From contig CAZOIK010000394.1 of assembly GCA_964579765.1 (NCBI GenBank), forward strand, positions 1-17,941: DNA of 17,941 nt, read 5' to 3'. Positions 1 to 7,667 of the stretch are shown here, piece after piece. The DNA comes from DATNBT01 sp964579765. GTDB taxonomy: Bacteria > Acidobacteriota > Vicinamibacteria > Vicinamibacterales > CAVVIG01. Numbering within the stretch: position 1 is the stretch's first letter; each line of letters begins with the position of its first letter. A model generated the notes under the pieces. It was not told the DNA's origin. It saw nothing but the letters and a program-made list of their open reading frames with translations, and searched no databases. Position numbers and translations under genes: made by a program.

Positions 1-1496
1 CCTTTGGGATCTGCATAGAAGACGCCGCTGTTTCTCGCGCCCGTGACGGAGAAGTAGACGCCGCCCTTCGCGTCGGCCGTCAGATCGTTGACCACGCCGC
101 CGACACAGTCGAGCGGCTCGCCGTTGAAGGAATTTGCCAGCATCTTGTGCGCGGGCTCGAGCTCCCGGATGCCAGACCCCAGACCGCGTTCGGCGACAAA
201 CAACGCGCCGCTCTTGTTGCGCGAGACGGCGCCCGCGGTGTTGAGGTCGCCGTACGCGACCTTCGCGAGGCCGGTCGAGGGATCGTACTGGATGACGTCG
301 CCCGCGTCGTTGTTCGCGAACAGCACGGTGCCGTTGTCGCCGGCGATCGGGCCGTCCACGTTATTGCCTTCCCACGACCACACGACCTTCCAGCTCTCTC
401 TCGCCTCGAGCACTCCGGGAATCGACGTCGTCGGCGGCAGGACGAGTGCGGGGGGAGGCGCGGCGGCAGCGGCGGCGTTGCCCGCGCTCGGGATCGCGAA
501 CGGCTGCGGCGGGTTCTTGCAGCTGGCGAGCGCGGCTTTGTAGCCGGCGTTCTGCCACGACTGCTGATGGCTGCCGCGATCGAACGTCGAGGCCGGCCCC
601 TCGTTCCGCGCGTCTTTGTAGCCCTTCGCGCGCACGTCCCAGTTGCTGTTCGTGCAGAGGCCGCACGCGTCGCCGACGAACATCGTCGCCGCCTTCTTGT
701 CGTTCTTGAACTGCCAGAGCAGCCAATTCGACGCGACGTTCGCGTATTCGCCGCCGCCCGGATGATCGACCGTGGCGGTGTGGCCGGCGCCGTGGCGGGC
801 GCCGTAGAACGCCGGCACATTCTTGATCAGGTCGAACGTCTCCACCGACGCCGGCGTCAGGAAGTCGCGCTCGGCGCCGTTGATGAGCAGCACCGGACCG
901 TGGACCTTCTGCAGCGCGTCCGCATTCGATTCCGCCCTGTTGGCCTGAACGCCGGAGTTGAAGACGCCGATGGTCTTCACGCGCGGGTCCGCGCCGAGGG
1001 TGATGGAAAGAAATCCTCCGCACGACTGGCCCATGACGGCGACCTGCGCGGTGTCGATCTTGCCCTTGAGCGGCGAGCCGTCGCGTGCGTTTTCCTTCTC
1101 GGCCCACGCGATCGCGCCGCGCAGATCGTCGGCGTTCTGCTGCCGGCGCGCCGCGCCCTGCACCGGCACGCTGCCGATCACCAGGAAGCCGTGCGACGCG
1201 ATCGTCGTGAAGAAGCCCGAGTAGCGCGCGCTGTTGATGGCGCAGCCGCCGTCGCCCCACGCCATCACCGGCAGCTTGTCCTTCCGCGGAAACGCACTGA
1301 GATCCTCCGGGCGAAAGACAACGTGGCCGGGCGAGCCGAATGCCGGCTCGGACATGACCTTGTATGGCCCCGGAATCGCCTTCGGCGCGCCGTCGAGCGG
1401 CAGCGTCGTCCTGACCAATTCGTTGAGGTTGCCTGGGGCCTGGGCGAACGAGACACACGCGGTGAGGACGAATGCGGCGGTGAGTGCTGATTTCAT
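1..1496 (-). CDS. Exported alpha/beta-hydrolase fused to an SMP-30-like beta-propeller (C-terminus cut by window edge)
   Basis: The reading frame is open from the ATG at 1496 to the window edge, giving 498 codons with the C-terminus missing. Residues 1-20 form a short signal peptide ending in SFAQA. Residues about 50-265 look like an alpha/beta-hydrolase of the dienelactone-hydrolase/chlorophyllase/PETase-like group. They carry the nucleophile elbow GQSCGG with Ser158, a likely acid Asp211 in NGAERDF, and His239 or His245 as the catalytic histidine. A Cys-containing region and an Ala/Pro-rich linker (about 339-356) follow. From about residue 365 the sequence becomes propeller-like, and NDLTADAKGGVYFS matches the conserved SMP-30/gluconolactonase/LRE strand motif. 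The protein probably acts in the periplasm on an ester or lactone; the substrate cannot be read from sequence. No clear Shine-Dalgarno sequence precedes the start. It is separated from the sugar locus by an oppositely oriented gene, so it is probably unrelated. The family assignment is fairly sure, the function is not. Confidence 0.85.
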   Translation of the reverse strand, partial: MKSALTAAFVLTACVSFAQAPGNLNELVRTTLPLDGAPKAIPGPYKVMSEPAFGSPGHVVFRPEDLSAFPRKDKLPVMAWGDGGCAINSARYSGFFTTIASHGFLVIGSVPVQGAARRQQNADDLRGAIAWAEKENARDGSPLKGKIDTAQVAVMGQSCGGFLSITLGADPRVKTIGVFNSGVQANRAESNADALQKVHGPVLLINGAERDFLTPASVETFDLIKNVPAFYGARHGAGHTATVDHPGGGEYANVASNWLLWQFKNDKKAATMFVGDACGLCTNSNWDVRAKGYKDARNEGPASTFDRGSHQQSWQNAGYKAALASCKNPPQPFAIPSAGNAAAAAAPPPALVLPPTTSIPGVLEARESWKVVWSWEGNNVDGPIAGDNGTVLFANNDAGDVIQYDPSTGLAKVAYGDLNTAGAVSRNKSGALFVAERGLGSGIRELEPAHKMLANSFNGEPLDCVGGVVNDLTADAKGGVYFSVTGARNSGVFYADPK

Positions 1497-1665
1497 GCGG
1501 CGTAGCTTAGCAGACGCACAGCGCATTGGGGCACTTGGCTAGGTGCTGGCCCTCAGCCGCGCGACGCGGACAGACCTCCGGCGTCCCCAAGCACGACGGC
1601 GGCGCACAAATCAGATTGTTGGTGAGATCAGAAGGCGGGCGGAAGGAGTATCCTCTGATGCTGCG
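1497..1665. other. Divergent intergenic region
   Basis: This 169-nt gap separates the hydrolase start (minus, 1496) from the small exported protein start (plus, 1666), so promoters for both should lie here. I found no convincing -35/-10 pair or operator-like inverted repeat on either strand. The only clear signal is AAGGAG at 1643-1648 on the plus strand. That motif sits an ideal 9 nt before an ATG at 1658, which opens only a nine-codon frame (stop at 1685-1687), and 17 nt before the start chosen for the gene. Confidence 0.5.
1643..1648 (+). promoter_or_regulatory. Shine-Dalgarno-like AAGGAG upstream of the small exported protein
   Basis: AAGGAG lies 17 nt before the ATG at 1666 and 26 nt before the alternative ATG at 1675. 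It lies 9 nt before an out-of-frame ATG at 1658. Either the ribosome site serves 1666 with unusually long spacing, or a nine-codon leader peptide is translated first and couples to the main gene. Confidence 0.45.
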
Positions 1666-2109
1666 ATGTCGAGGATGCGGTGCCTAGCGGCGTGTGTAGT
1701 GCGGGTGACCGTGTGCCTCGCGATGCTCGGCGCTGCCGTGCCGGCGTCTGCGCAGCAGACCGCAACGGTCGCCGAACCGCCCGCACCGGCGGCGGCGCCC
1801 GACGCGGGCAGCACGCCGTTCCACCTGCTGCTCGGCGCCTACCTCACCGCCGCGGGCGCGGACGTGTCCGTGTCGATGTACCAGATTGGGCGCGGCACGG
1901 GCCGCGAAGTCGGCTTCGGCGCGTCGTTCCAGGACTCGCCTGTCGCGTTGAGCGTCGCGAAGAGCGCGATGAGCGCGGCCGTCGCGTATCAGCTCACACG
2001 CATGCGGCGGCACCGTCCGAAGCTGGCGTTCACGCTGCTGGCCATCACGACCGGCATCGAGGCGGCGCTCGCTGTCCACGCCGCGACCATCTCCGCGCCC
2101 GCACGTTAG
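1666..2109 (+). CDS. Small exported/membrane protein of unknown function
   Basis: The product is 147 residues from ATG 1666; ATG 1675 is an equally possible start. An upstream in-frame ATG at 1543 would add 41 Arg-rich residues ahead of the signal sequence and is unlikely. Residues 1-29 are a signal peptide with an AxA-type cleavage site (PASAQQ). An Ala/Pro-rich stretch (about 36-48) follows, then a region with a possible membrane segment at 53-66, the loop YQIGRGTGREVGFG, and two hydrophobic segments at about 93-110 and 120-142 separated by a basic MRRHRPK turn. The arrangement resembles short multi-helix proteins of the DUF5658 kind, which carry a charged Arg-Glu loop between helices, but this is only a resemblance. 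I do not recognise a specific function. Its stop codon (2107-2109) overlaps that of the facing fucose-synthase gene, so no terminator fits between them. Confidence 0.7.
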   Translation: MSRMRCLAACVVRVTVCLAMLGAAVPASAQQTATVAEPPAPAAAPDAGSTPFHLLLGAYLTAAGADVSVSMYQIGRGTGREVGFGASFQDSPVALSVAKSAMSAAVAYQLTRMRRHRPKLAFTLLAITTGIEAALAVHAATISAPAR

Positions 2110-3092
2110 AACATCCCGAGTGCGAGCGCAGGCGCGGATTGCGCCTCGGCGTCGAGCCAGTCCAGCGCGTGGTGCTCGACAAACCATTCGTACACGCTGC
2201 GGATGCCGTCGGCGAGCCCCATCTGATGTCGCCAGCCGAGCGCGTGAATTTTCGACACATCGAGCTGCTTCCGCGGCGCACCGTCCGGCCTCGACGTGTC
2301 GAACCGCAGCGTCACGCCGGGACAGACGACGTCGCGGATGTGCTCGGCGAGCTCGCGGATGGTGAGATCTTCGCCGGTGCCGACGTTCACGTGCCCCGCC
2401 TCGTCGTAGTGATCCATCAGGAACACACACGCCTCGGCCAGATCGTCAACGTGCAGGAACTCGCGGCGCTGATTGCCGGATCCCCAGACGGCCACGGACG
2501 GCCAGCCGTTGACCTTCGCATCGTGGCACTTCCGAATCAGCGCCGGCAGCACGTGCGACGCAGTGAGATCGAAGGTGTCGTTGGGGCCGTACAAGTTCGT
2601 CGGCATCGCGGAAATGAAGTTGCAGCCGTACTGCCGGCGGTAGCTCTCGCATAGCTTGATGCCCGCGATCTTCGCGATCGCGTACGGCTCGTTGGTGGGT
2701 TCGAGCCGTCCTGTGAGCAGTGCGTCCTCTGCCATCGGCTGCGCGGCGTCGCGCGGGTAGATGCATGAGCTGCCGAGATACAGCAGCTTCTTCACGCCGA
2801 AGACGTACGACGCGTGCACCACTGTTGCGTGAATCAGCATGTTGTCGTAGAGGAACTCGGCGGGACGCGTCGAGTTCGCGAGGATACCGCCGACCGTGCC
2901 CGCGGCGAGAAACACGTTCTCGGGCCGGTTGGCGCGGAACCAGTAGTGCACGGCCGCCTGATCGCGCAGGTCGAGCTGATCCCGCGTCGCCGTCAGCACC
3001 TGACGGAAGCCGGCCGCGCGAAGCCGCCGCACGATCGCGGATCCCACGAGCCCCCGATGACCGGCCACAAACACACGCGAATTGACATTCAT
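2106..3092 (-). CDS. fcl: GDP-L-fucose synthase (GDP-4-keto-6-deoxy-D-mannose epimerase/reductase)
   Basis: The product is 328 residues, close to the 321 of E. coli Fcl. It is a cytoplasmic short-chain-dehydrogenase-fold enzyme that turns GDP-4-keto-6-deoxymannose into GDP-L-fucose with NADPH. The Rossmann motif GHRGLVG is at 11-17. The catalytic set matches the E. coli enzyme (Ser107, Cys109, Tyr136, Lys140, His179) with an offset of one: Ser108, Cys110 (GSSCIYP), Tyr137 and Lys141 (YAIAK), His180. The substrate-side motifs PTNLYGPND and RREFLHVDDLAEA are also present. The ATG at 3092 is chosen because it overlaps the TGA of the upstream Wzy_C-type gene as ATGA, pointing to translational coupling; an upstream in-frame extension would lie wholly inside that gene. 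It is the last gene of the ten-gene operon. The partner enzyme Gmd is absent here, so its precursor must be made elsewhere. Confidence 0.95.
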   Translation of the reverse strand: MNVNSRVFVAGHRGLVGSAIVRRLRAAGFRQVLTATRDQLDLRDQAAVHYWFRANRPENVFLAAGTVGGILANSTRPAEFLYDNMLIHATVVHASYVFGVKKLLYLGSSCIYPRDAAQPMAEDALLTGRLEPTNEPYAIAKIAGIKLCESYRRQYGCNFISAMPTNLYGPNDTFDLTASHVLPALIRKCHDAKVNGWPSVAVWGSGNQRREFLHVDDLAEACVFLMDHYDEAGHVNVGTGEDLTIRELAEHIRDVVCPGVTLRFDTSRPDGAPRKQLDVSKIHALGWRHQMGLADGIRSVYEWFVEHHALDWLDAEAQSAPALALGMF

Positions 3093-4507
3093 GTGCGCAC
3101 CCTTCGAGAAGAGGAACCACCGTTCACACGCGGCGACTCGTGAATCGCCGTCGCGACGAGGACGCCGAACAACAGCGCGACGCCGGGAATCTGCAGGCTG
3201 AATTCCGACGATTCCTGGACCGCCATGCCGCAGATGCCGGCAACAGCGCCCATGCGGATCCACCACGTCGTCTCTGGCTGCGGCTGCCGCAACCGGCGCC
3301 ATGCGATCCGCGCGAGCAGCGCCATGGCGGCGAGCCATGGCACGCCAGCGAGCGCGCCACCTTCGACGGCGAGCTGCAGGTAGTCGTTATGCGCCTGCTC
3401 GGCGTGCACGTGCGTGTCGGTCTGCGGGTACACGAGCATCGCGGTCCCGTAGGCGTTGAGTCCGACGCCGGTCGTCCAGGCGTCGCGAAGTGGCGCGATC
3501 GTGTCGTGCCACAGCGCGAGCCGCCATTCGAGCGACTGCGTGTCGCGGTAGGACGCCCCCACAGTATCCGTACCCTTCCACGCAGCGGCGGCGCCGATGG
3601 TCAGCATGACGGCCGCGGGCACGATCAGACGGCTCCAGCCGCGCTCCCCTCGTGCCACGCCCGCGACCGCGATAATCAGGAACACGACCGCGAGGCTTGC
3701 CATCCCGGACCGCGACAGCGTCCAGACGATCGAGACGACCATCGCGATGATGCCGAGCGCCAGCAGGACGAGGCCGTGCGCCTCACGCGTTCCGATCCAG
3801 AGGAGCCGCTCTCGCGCCGTCCGTCCGGCCCGCGACGACGAGAAGCGCCCGAGCAAACACCCCGCCGACAGCGACACCGCAAGGAGCATCCAGCCGGCGA
3901 AGTGATTGCGGTTCACGAACGGTCCGAAGTAGTTGAACGACAGCTTGAACGGGGATTCCCAGAACCAGTAGATCTTCCCGTTGAACAACGCCTTCTGGGC
4001 GAGCCCGACTATGGCGACGGCCGCCCCCGTTGCCGCGATCGCAGTGGCCAGACGTCCGGCCATCGATCGCGACGACGCGAGCACTGCGCTGACACCGGCA
4101 ATCCACACCGCTCCGATCGTCAGAAAGATCAGCGACCGAATCGTCATCCCGGGGTTGACCGACAGCTCGTGCCAGGCTGACCCGCCCGCCAGCGCGTAGG
4201 CGAGGTCGATTTTGCTGATGACGCGCGCGGTGCCTGGAGCGACCGCTGCGAGCACGGCGCGTGGCAGCGGCACCAGCTGCACGGCGACAGGCACGACGAC
4301 CAGCGCAGCAAGTGCGATGCGGCCGCGCAGGCGTGTCGGCGCGCATGATGTGAGCCCGCCCACGCCGGCGACGAGCGCCAGCGCGAGGAGCGGCCAGTAC
4401 GCCCACGCGTACACGGCGCCGAACGCGAACACGCCCCACGCGACGGCGAGCGCGATCAGCGCGGCGAGGCCCGCGGCGCCTCGGGAGTCAGCGGTCGCGT
4501 CGGACAC
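3089..4507 (-). CDS. O-antigen ligase/polymerase family membrane protein (Wzy_C), second copy
   Basis: The product is about 472 residues if started at GTG 4507; TTG 4513 is the alternative. The open frame reaches 4774, but that extension lies inside the GT26 gene and is Arg/Ser-rich, unlike a real N-terminus. About ten to twelve hydrophobic segments are visible (for example 13-50, 66-90, 123-145, 154-170, 203-220, 246-263, 269-285, 296-310, 383-400, 420-455). A large loop between membrane segments carries conserved family features: FGPFVNRNHFAGW near 195-206, SRSGM near 265, WRLALW near 328-333, and EQAHNDYLQLAVEGG at 370-384. The Wzy_C/WaaL fold joins undecaprenyl-diphosphate-linked glycans in the periplasm, either as polymerase or as ligase. 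It overlaps the GT26 gene by about 20 nt and fcl by 4 nt. It is the more divergent of two such proteins in this operon, and which one polymerises cannot be told from sequence. Confidence 0.88.
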   Translation of the reverse strand: MSDATADSRGAAGLAALIALAVAWGVFAFGAVYAWAYWPLLALALVAGVGGLTSCAPTRLRGRIALAALVVVPVAVQLVPLPRAVLAAVAPGTARVISKIDLAYALAGGSAWHELSVNPGMTIRSLIFLTIGAVWIAGVSAVLASSRSMAGRLATAIAATGAAVAIVGLAQKALFNGKIYWFWESPFKLSFNYFGPFVNRNHFAGWMLLAVSLSAGCLLGRFSSSRAGRTARERLLWIGTREAHGLVLLALGIIAMVVSIVWTLSRSGMASLAVVFLIIAVAGVARGERGWSRLIVPAAVMLTIGAAAAWKGTDTVGASYRDTQSLEWRLALWHDTIAPLRDAWTTGVGLNAYGTAMLVYPQTDTHVHAEQAHNDYLQLAVEGGALAGVPWLAAMALLARIAWRRLRQPQPETTWWIRMGAVAGICGMAVQESSEFSLQIPGVALLFGVLVATAIHESPRVNGGSSSRRVRT

Positions 4508-5237
4508 CGGCAAGTTGCAGCGCCATGCGATACACGAAGAGCGGGTTGTTCTTGAGATAGCGGCGCCAGAGCCGCGCCGGCTCGGCGGCAAGTCGAAAGC
4601 ACCACTCGCATCCCGAGTGACGCATCCACGCCGGGGCCCTGGGCGTGAGGCCGGCATGAAAGTCGAACGCGGCGCCGACGCCGATGAGCACCGGCGCGCG
4701 CAGGCGACTGCGGTGCGCCGCCATCCAGCGCTCCTGCTTCGGCGTGCCGAGACCGACCCACACGATGTCCGCATCCGAGTCGTTGATCCGGCGGACGACG
4801 TCGGCGTCCTCGTCGTCCGACAGTTCGCGAAACGGCGGCGAGTACGTGCCGGCGACCGACAGCGGACCGTGCTGCTCGCTCAGCCGCTGGGCGAGGAGCT
4901 CGGCGACGCCCTCGCGACCGCCGTAGAAGAAATGACGCCATCCTGGTCCGCGCCGGCACACCGCCGGCAGGAGGTCCGGGCCGCACACGCGATCGACGCG
5001 CCGCCCGTACCATCGTCCGACCCAGACCAGCGGCACGCCATCGGGCGTGACCAGACCCGCGCGGCTGTGAATGTCGCGCAGCTCGGCGTCGCGCGTGGAC
5101 GCCATGATCCCGTGCACGTCTCGCACGCAGACGTAATGACGCTGACGTTCGCGGATCCACCCGGCCATGACCTCCACGGCGTCATCGAGCGAGAGCGCGT
5201 CCACACGGACGCCGAGCACGTCGAACGGCGAGTCCAT
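4488..5237 (-). CDS. WecG/TagA/CpsF family glycosyltransferase (GT26)
   Basis: The product is 249 residues, the normal length for this family. Members sit on the inner face of the membrane and usually add the second sugar (for example N-acetylmannosamine or its uronic acid) to a lipid-linked sugar. Visible motifs are VTPDGVPLVW at 63-72, with Asp66 in the position of the proposed catalytic base, VGLGTPKQE at 161-169, and the C-terminal block FDFHAGLTPRAPAWM, CEWCFRL, EPARLWRRYLKNNP (191-231), whose basic residues are thought to contact membrane or acceptor. The ATG at 5237 is used, one nucleotide after the stop of the GT4 gene; the ribosome site is weak, consistent with coupling. The donor sugar is not deducible, so no wecG, tagA or cpsF symbol is assigned. 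Confidence 0.93.
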   Translation of the reverse strand: MDSPFDVLGVRVDALSLDDAVEVMAGWIRERQRHYVCVRDVHGIMASTRDAELRDIHSRAGLVTPDGVPLVWVGRWYGRRVDRVCGPDLLPAVCRRGPGWRHFFYGGREGVAELLAQRLSEQHGPLSVAGTYSPPFRELSDDEDADVVRRINDSDADIVWVGLGTPKQERWMAAHRSRLRAPVLIGVGAAFDFHAGLTPRAPAWMRHSGCEWCFRLAAEPARLWRRYLKNNPLFVYRMALQLAGVRRDR

Positions 5238-5238
5238 G

Positions 5239-6420
5239 TCAGTTCACCGGAGACCGCCGCGCGCGGTCGGCACAGGGATCGTCAGTAGCCGCTCGATAAA
5301 CGCTCAGCAGGCACTCATAGTTGCGGGCAGCCGTGAAGCGCTCCTCGTACACCTGCCGCGCGAGCGCGCCCATGCGCGCCATCTCGTCAGGATGACGGCT
5401 CGCCCAGTCGAGCAGGCGCGACAGCTCGAGCGCGCTACCGGGTGCGAACAGCAGGCCCGTCCGGCCATCCTGCACGAGCTCCGCCAGTGCGCCGATGTTC
5501 GCGGCGACGACGGGAAGACCCGACGCGAACGCTTCGACGATGACCAGCGGAAAGGCTTCGTAGCACTCGGACGGCACGACGAGCGCCGTCGAGGCGAGCA
5601 TCTCGCGCCGCACGCCGCCGGCGTCGAGCTCGCCCACGGGCACGAACCCCGAGCGGCGGCAGCAGTCGCTCATCGGTCCTTCGCCGACGACGCGCAGCGG
5701 CGCGCGGACCGCCTCGGCCGCCCGCATCAACGTCGCCACGCCCTTCTCGGCGCTCAGCCGACCGACAAACAGCAGTCCCGATCGTCGGTGCACAGCCGGG
5801 CGTTCGGACCAGAGGCCTCCGGCGAAGTTCGGCTTCACCACGATCCGATCGAGCGGAAAGCCGGCCGACACGAACTTGTCTCTCGTGAAGGCAGACGGTG
5901 TGATGAACCGATCGACGGAGCGCTGCCACACGCTCCGGCGGGCGTTACTGGCAACCATCAGCGCGGCGGCGGCGGACGCCGCGACGCTTCCGCGATAGCA
6001 CCGGTGCGCGACGGCGCGCACGGGCAGCCGTCCGACGCAGTCCTCGCACGGCCGTCCCTCGCGCGTGAGGTTTGCGCCCGGGCACAACGGACGGTAGTTG
6101 TGCAGCGTCTGCACGACGGGAATGTCGCGCTCGGCGCACGGCTGATAGATCGACGTGCTGAGCTGCGGGAAGACGTTGTGCACATGGACGACGTCGGGCC
6201 GGCTCGTGCCGAGCCGCGACGCCATCGCGCGTCGCGACGCCATGTTGTCTCCGGCGCGCAGGCCGACCGCGAGCATCTGCATCCCGCTGAGATCGTGGTT
6301 GGAAACGATGAACTGATCGACGCGGTGGCCGTGCGCCTCGAGCAGCGCCGCCTCGGCCGCGACCACGGCGTCCTCGCCACCCCGCCGCCGGTAGCCGTTA
6401 TGCACCTGGAGGATGTTCAC
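5239..6420 (-). CDS. GT4-family glycosyltransferase (GT-B fold)
   Basis: The product is 393 residues from GTG 6420, which overlaps the TGA of the preceding Wzy_C gene as GTGA; the longer open frame up to 7593 is a shadow of that gene. The N-terminal acceptor half begins with ILQVHNGYRRRGGEDAVV and includes VVHVHNVFPQLS (77-88). A cysteine-bearing segment follows, LHNYRPLCPGANLTR plus CEDC and CYR, with Cys113, Cys125, Cys128 and Cys141, a pattern common in one GT4 subgroup. The C-terminal donor half has LLFVGRLSAEKG (216-227), VVGEGPM (244-250), and the EX7E nucleotide-sugar motif with Glu288 and Glu296 in SECYEAFPLVIVEAFASG. It probably adds one sugar of the repeat unit at the cytoplasmic side. 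Family certain; donor and linkage unknown. Confidence 0.94.
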   Translation of the reverse strand: MNILQVHNGYRRRGGEDAVVAAEAALLEAHGHRVDQFIVSNHDLSGMQMLAVGLRAGDNMASRRAMASRLGTSRPDVVHVHNVFPQLSTSIYQPCAERDIPVVQTLHNYRPLCPGANLTREGRPCEDCVGRLPVRAVAHRCYRGSVAASAAAALMVASNARRSVWQRSVDRFITPSAFTRDKFVSAGFPLDRIVVKPNFAGGLWSERPAVHRRSGLLFVGRLSAEKGVATLMRAAEAVRAPLRVVGEGPMSDCCRRSGFVPVGELDAGGVRREMLASTALVVPSECYEAFPLVIVEAFASGLPVVAANIGALAELVQDGRTGLLFAPGSALELSRLLDWASRHPDEMARMGALARQVYEERFTAARNYECLLSVYRAATDDPCADRARRSPVN

Positions 6421-7667
6421 GCCGCCCGCCGCCCTGCCGCATTCGCTCGCACTGGCGAATCTGCCGCCTGGCATCCGGCCCAGGCGCTCAGCACCACGAC
6501 CATCGGCAGCGGCAGCACGATCGTGGTGGGGCTCGCTTCCGTCACGCCCCTGACGAGACAGAACACCCACATCGCGAGGATCAGCGCCGCGACGTCGTCG
6601 CGCCGATTCCGCCTCGCATGCAGCACCTCCCGGAGCATCACGGCATAAACGGCGGCGACGAGGACGACCCCGACGATTCCGAGCGTGAACCACGTGTTCA
6701 GCAGCTCGTTGTGCGCGTGGACGAGCCGCTGGTTCAGCACCTGCGGCATCTGATCGCGAAACGACATGAACCCGTAGCCGAGCCATTTCGCCTCTCGAAT
6801 CTGCTGCCACGTCTCGTCCCACAGCGCCGTGCGTCCCGTCAGCGTTTCGAGCTGGCCCTGGGCCAGATAGCCGGATACGTAGTCGGCGGCGCCGTTTCGC
6901 ACGGCGATGACAGTCGCCGTCGCCGCCACCGCGACGCCGCTGAACCACGCAGTCCCGCGCCGGAAGAGCATGAGCAGAAACGCGGCCAGTGCGATCGGCA
7001 GCGCCAGCATCACCGTCTTGCTGAACGTGCTCACGACAACGCACGTCAGGAAGACGCCGACGAGGCCACTGAGCAGCCGGTTCGTCTCGCGCGACGTGTA
7101 GAGCGCGGCCGCAATCATGATCCCGATCGCCGCCCAGTGCGCGATCAGGTTCGGGTGCAGCACATCGACATCTCCCAGCCGGCCCGCCGCCGTGCCGAAT
7201 CGGCAGATCGCGACGAGCGCCAGAACCGCCGTCCCCGTGACGACGCCCTGCGCGAATCGCACGCAGCCGACAGCCGGCTCGCTTCGCCGCAGCAGCATGC
7301 CAACGCCGAGCACTTCGGCCGCCGCGACCACCCAGTAGCCCATCGCCGCCGTGCGGTCGTCGGCCGCCGTCCAGAAGAGCGAACACGCAGACCAGAGCAG
7401 GAACAGCGCGGTCGTGACGAACACCGCGCGGGGCAACACGCGCACGCGCGCCACCGGAGGCCGGCACAGCAGCGCTGCGGCGAGCAGGCCGAGCACGACG
7501 ACGCCGTGAATGCCCGTACTCACCGAGAGATCGCTCACGGCCGCCAGCGGTCCCCACGACGCCCAGGACGCCAGCACGAAGCCGGCGCACCACAACAGCC
7601 GCGGCGCGGCCGCGCCCGGGCGCGCCGGCGACGTCGTCCCGCGGGTCCTGGTCAGCCGGCGTAGCAT
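6417..7667 (-). CDS. O-antigen polymerase/ligase family membrane protein (Wzy_C), first copy
   Basis: The product is 416 residues with about ten to eleven hydrophobic helices (for example 23-42, 54-68, 80-97, 111-126, 141-155, 174-190, 200-235, 242-256, 326-345, 359-374, 381-397). The periplasmic loop shows TGRTALWDETWQQI (278-290), WLGYGFMSF (295-303) and VHAHNELLNTWFTLGIVG (316-333), the signature of the Wzy_C superfamily, with His317, His319 and Asn320 as likely functional residues. The expected role is polymerisation of flipped undecaprenyl-diphosphate repeat units in the periplasm, or transfer of the polymer to an acceptor. The ATG at 7667 overlaps the GT2 gene by 16 nt and the stop overlaps the GT4 start by 4 nt. 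It shares the fold with the product at 3089-4507 but little visible sequence, so it is not a recent duplicate. Confidence 0.9.
   Translation of the reverse strand: MLRRLTRTRGTTSPARPGAAAPRLLWCAGFVLASWASWGPLAAVSDLSVSTGIHGVVVLGLLAAALLCRPPVARVRVLPRAVFVTTALFLLWSACSLFWTAADDRTAAMGYWVVAAAEVLGVGMLLRRSEPAVGCVRFAQGVVTGTAVLALVAICRFGTAAGRLGDVDVLHPNLIAHWAAIGIMIAAALYTSRETNRLLSGLVGVFLTCVVVSTFSKTVMLALPIALAAFLLMLFRRGTAWFSGVAVAATATVIAVRNGAADYVSGYLAQGQLETLTGRTALWDETWQQIREAKWLGYGFMSFRDQMPQVLNQRLVHAHNELLNTWFTLGIVGVVLVAAVYAVMLREVLHARRNRRDDVAALILAMWVFCLVRGVTEASPTTIVLPLPMVVVLSAWAGCQAADSPVRANAAGRRAA

Noticed and set aside
361..1458. 365-residue minus-strand frame in another phase under the hydrolase
   Set aside because: Low-complexity Arg/Gly-rich product in a shifted frame of the real gene; it does not reflect a frameshift because the main frame is unbroken.
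147..1490. 447-residue plus-strand frame opposite the hydrolase gene
   Set aside because: Arg/Val/Ala-rich composition typical of an antisense shadow. The minus frame shows Ser158 and SMP-30 motifs, which cannot be chance.
5167..6648. 493-residue plus-strand frame opposite the GT4 gene
   Set aside because: No domain signals, very Arg/His-rich. The minus strand carries a complete GT4 with EX7E.
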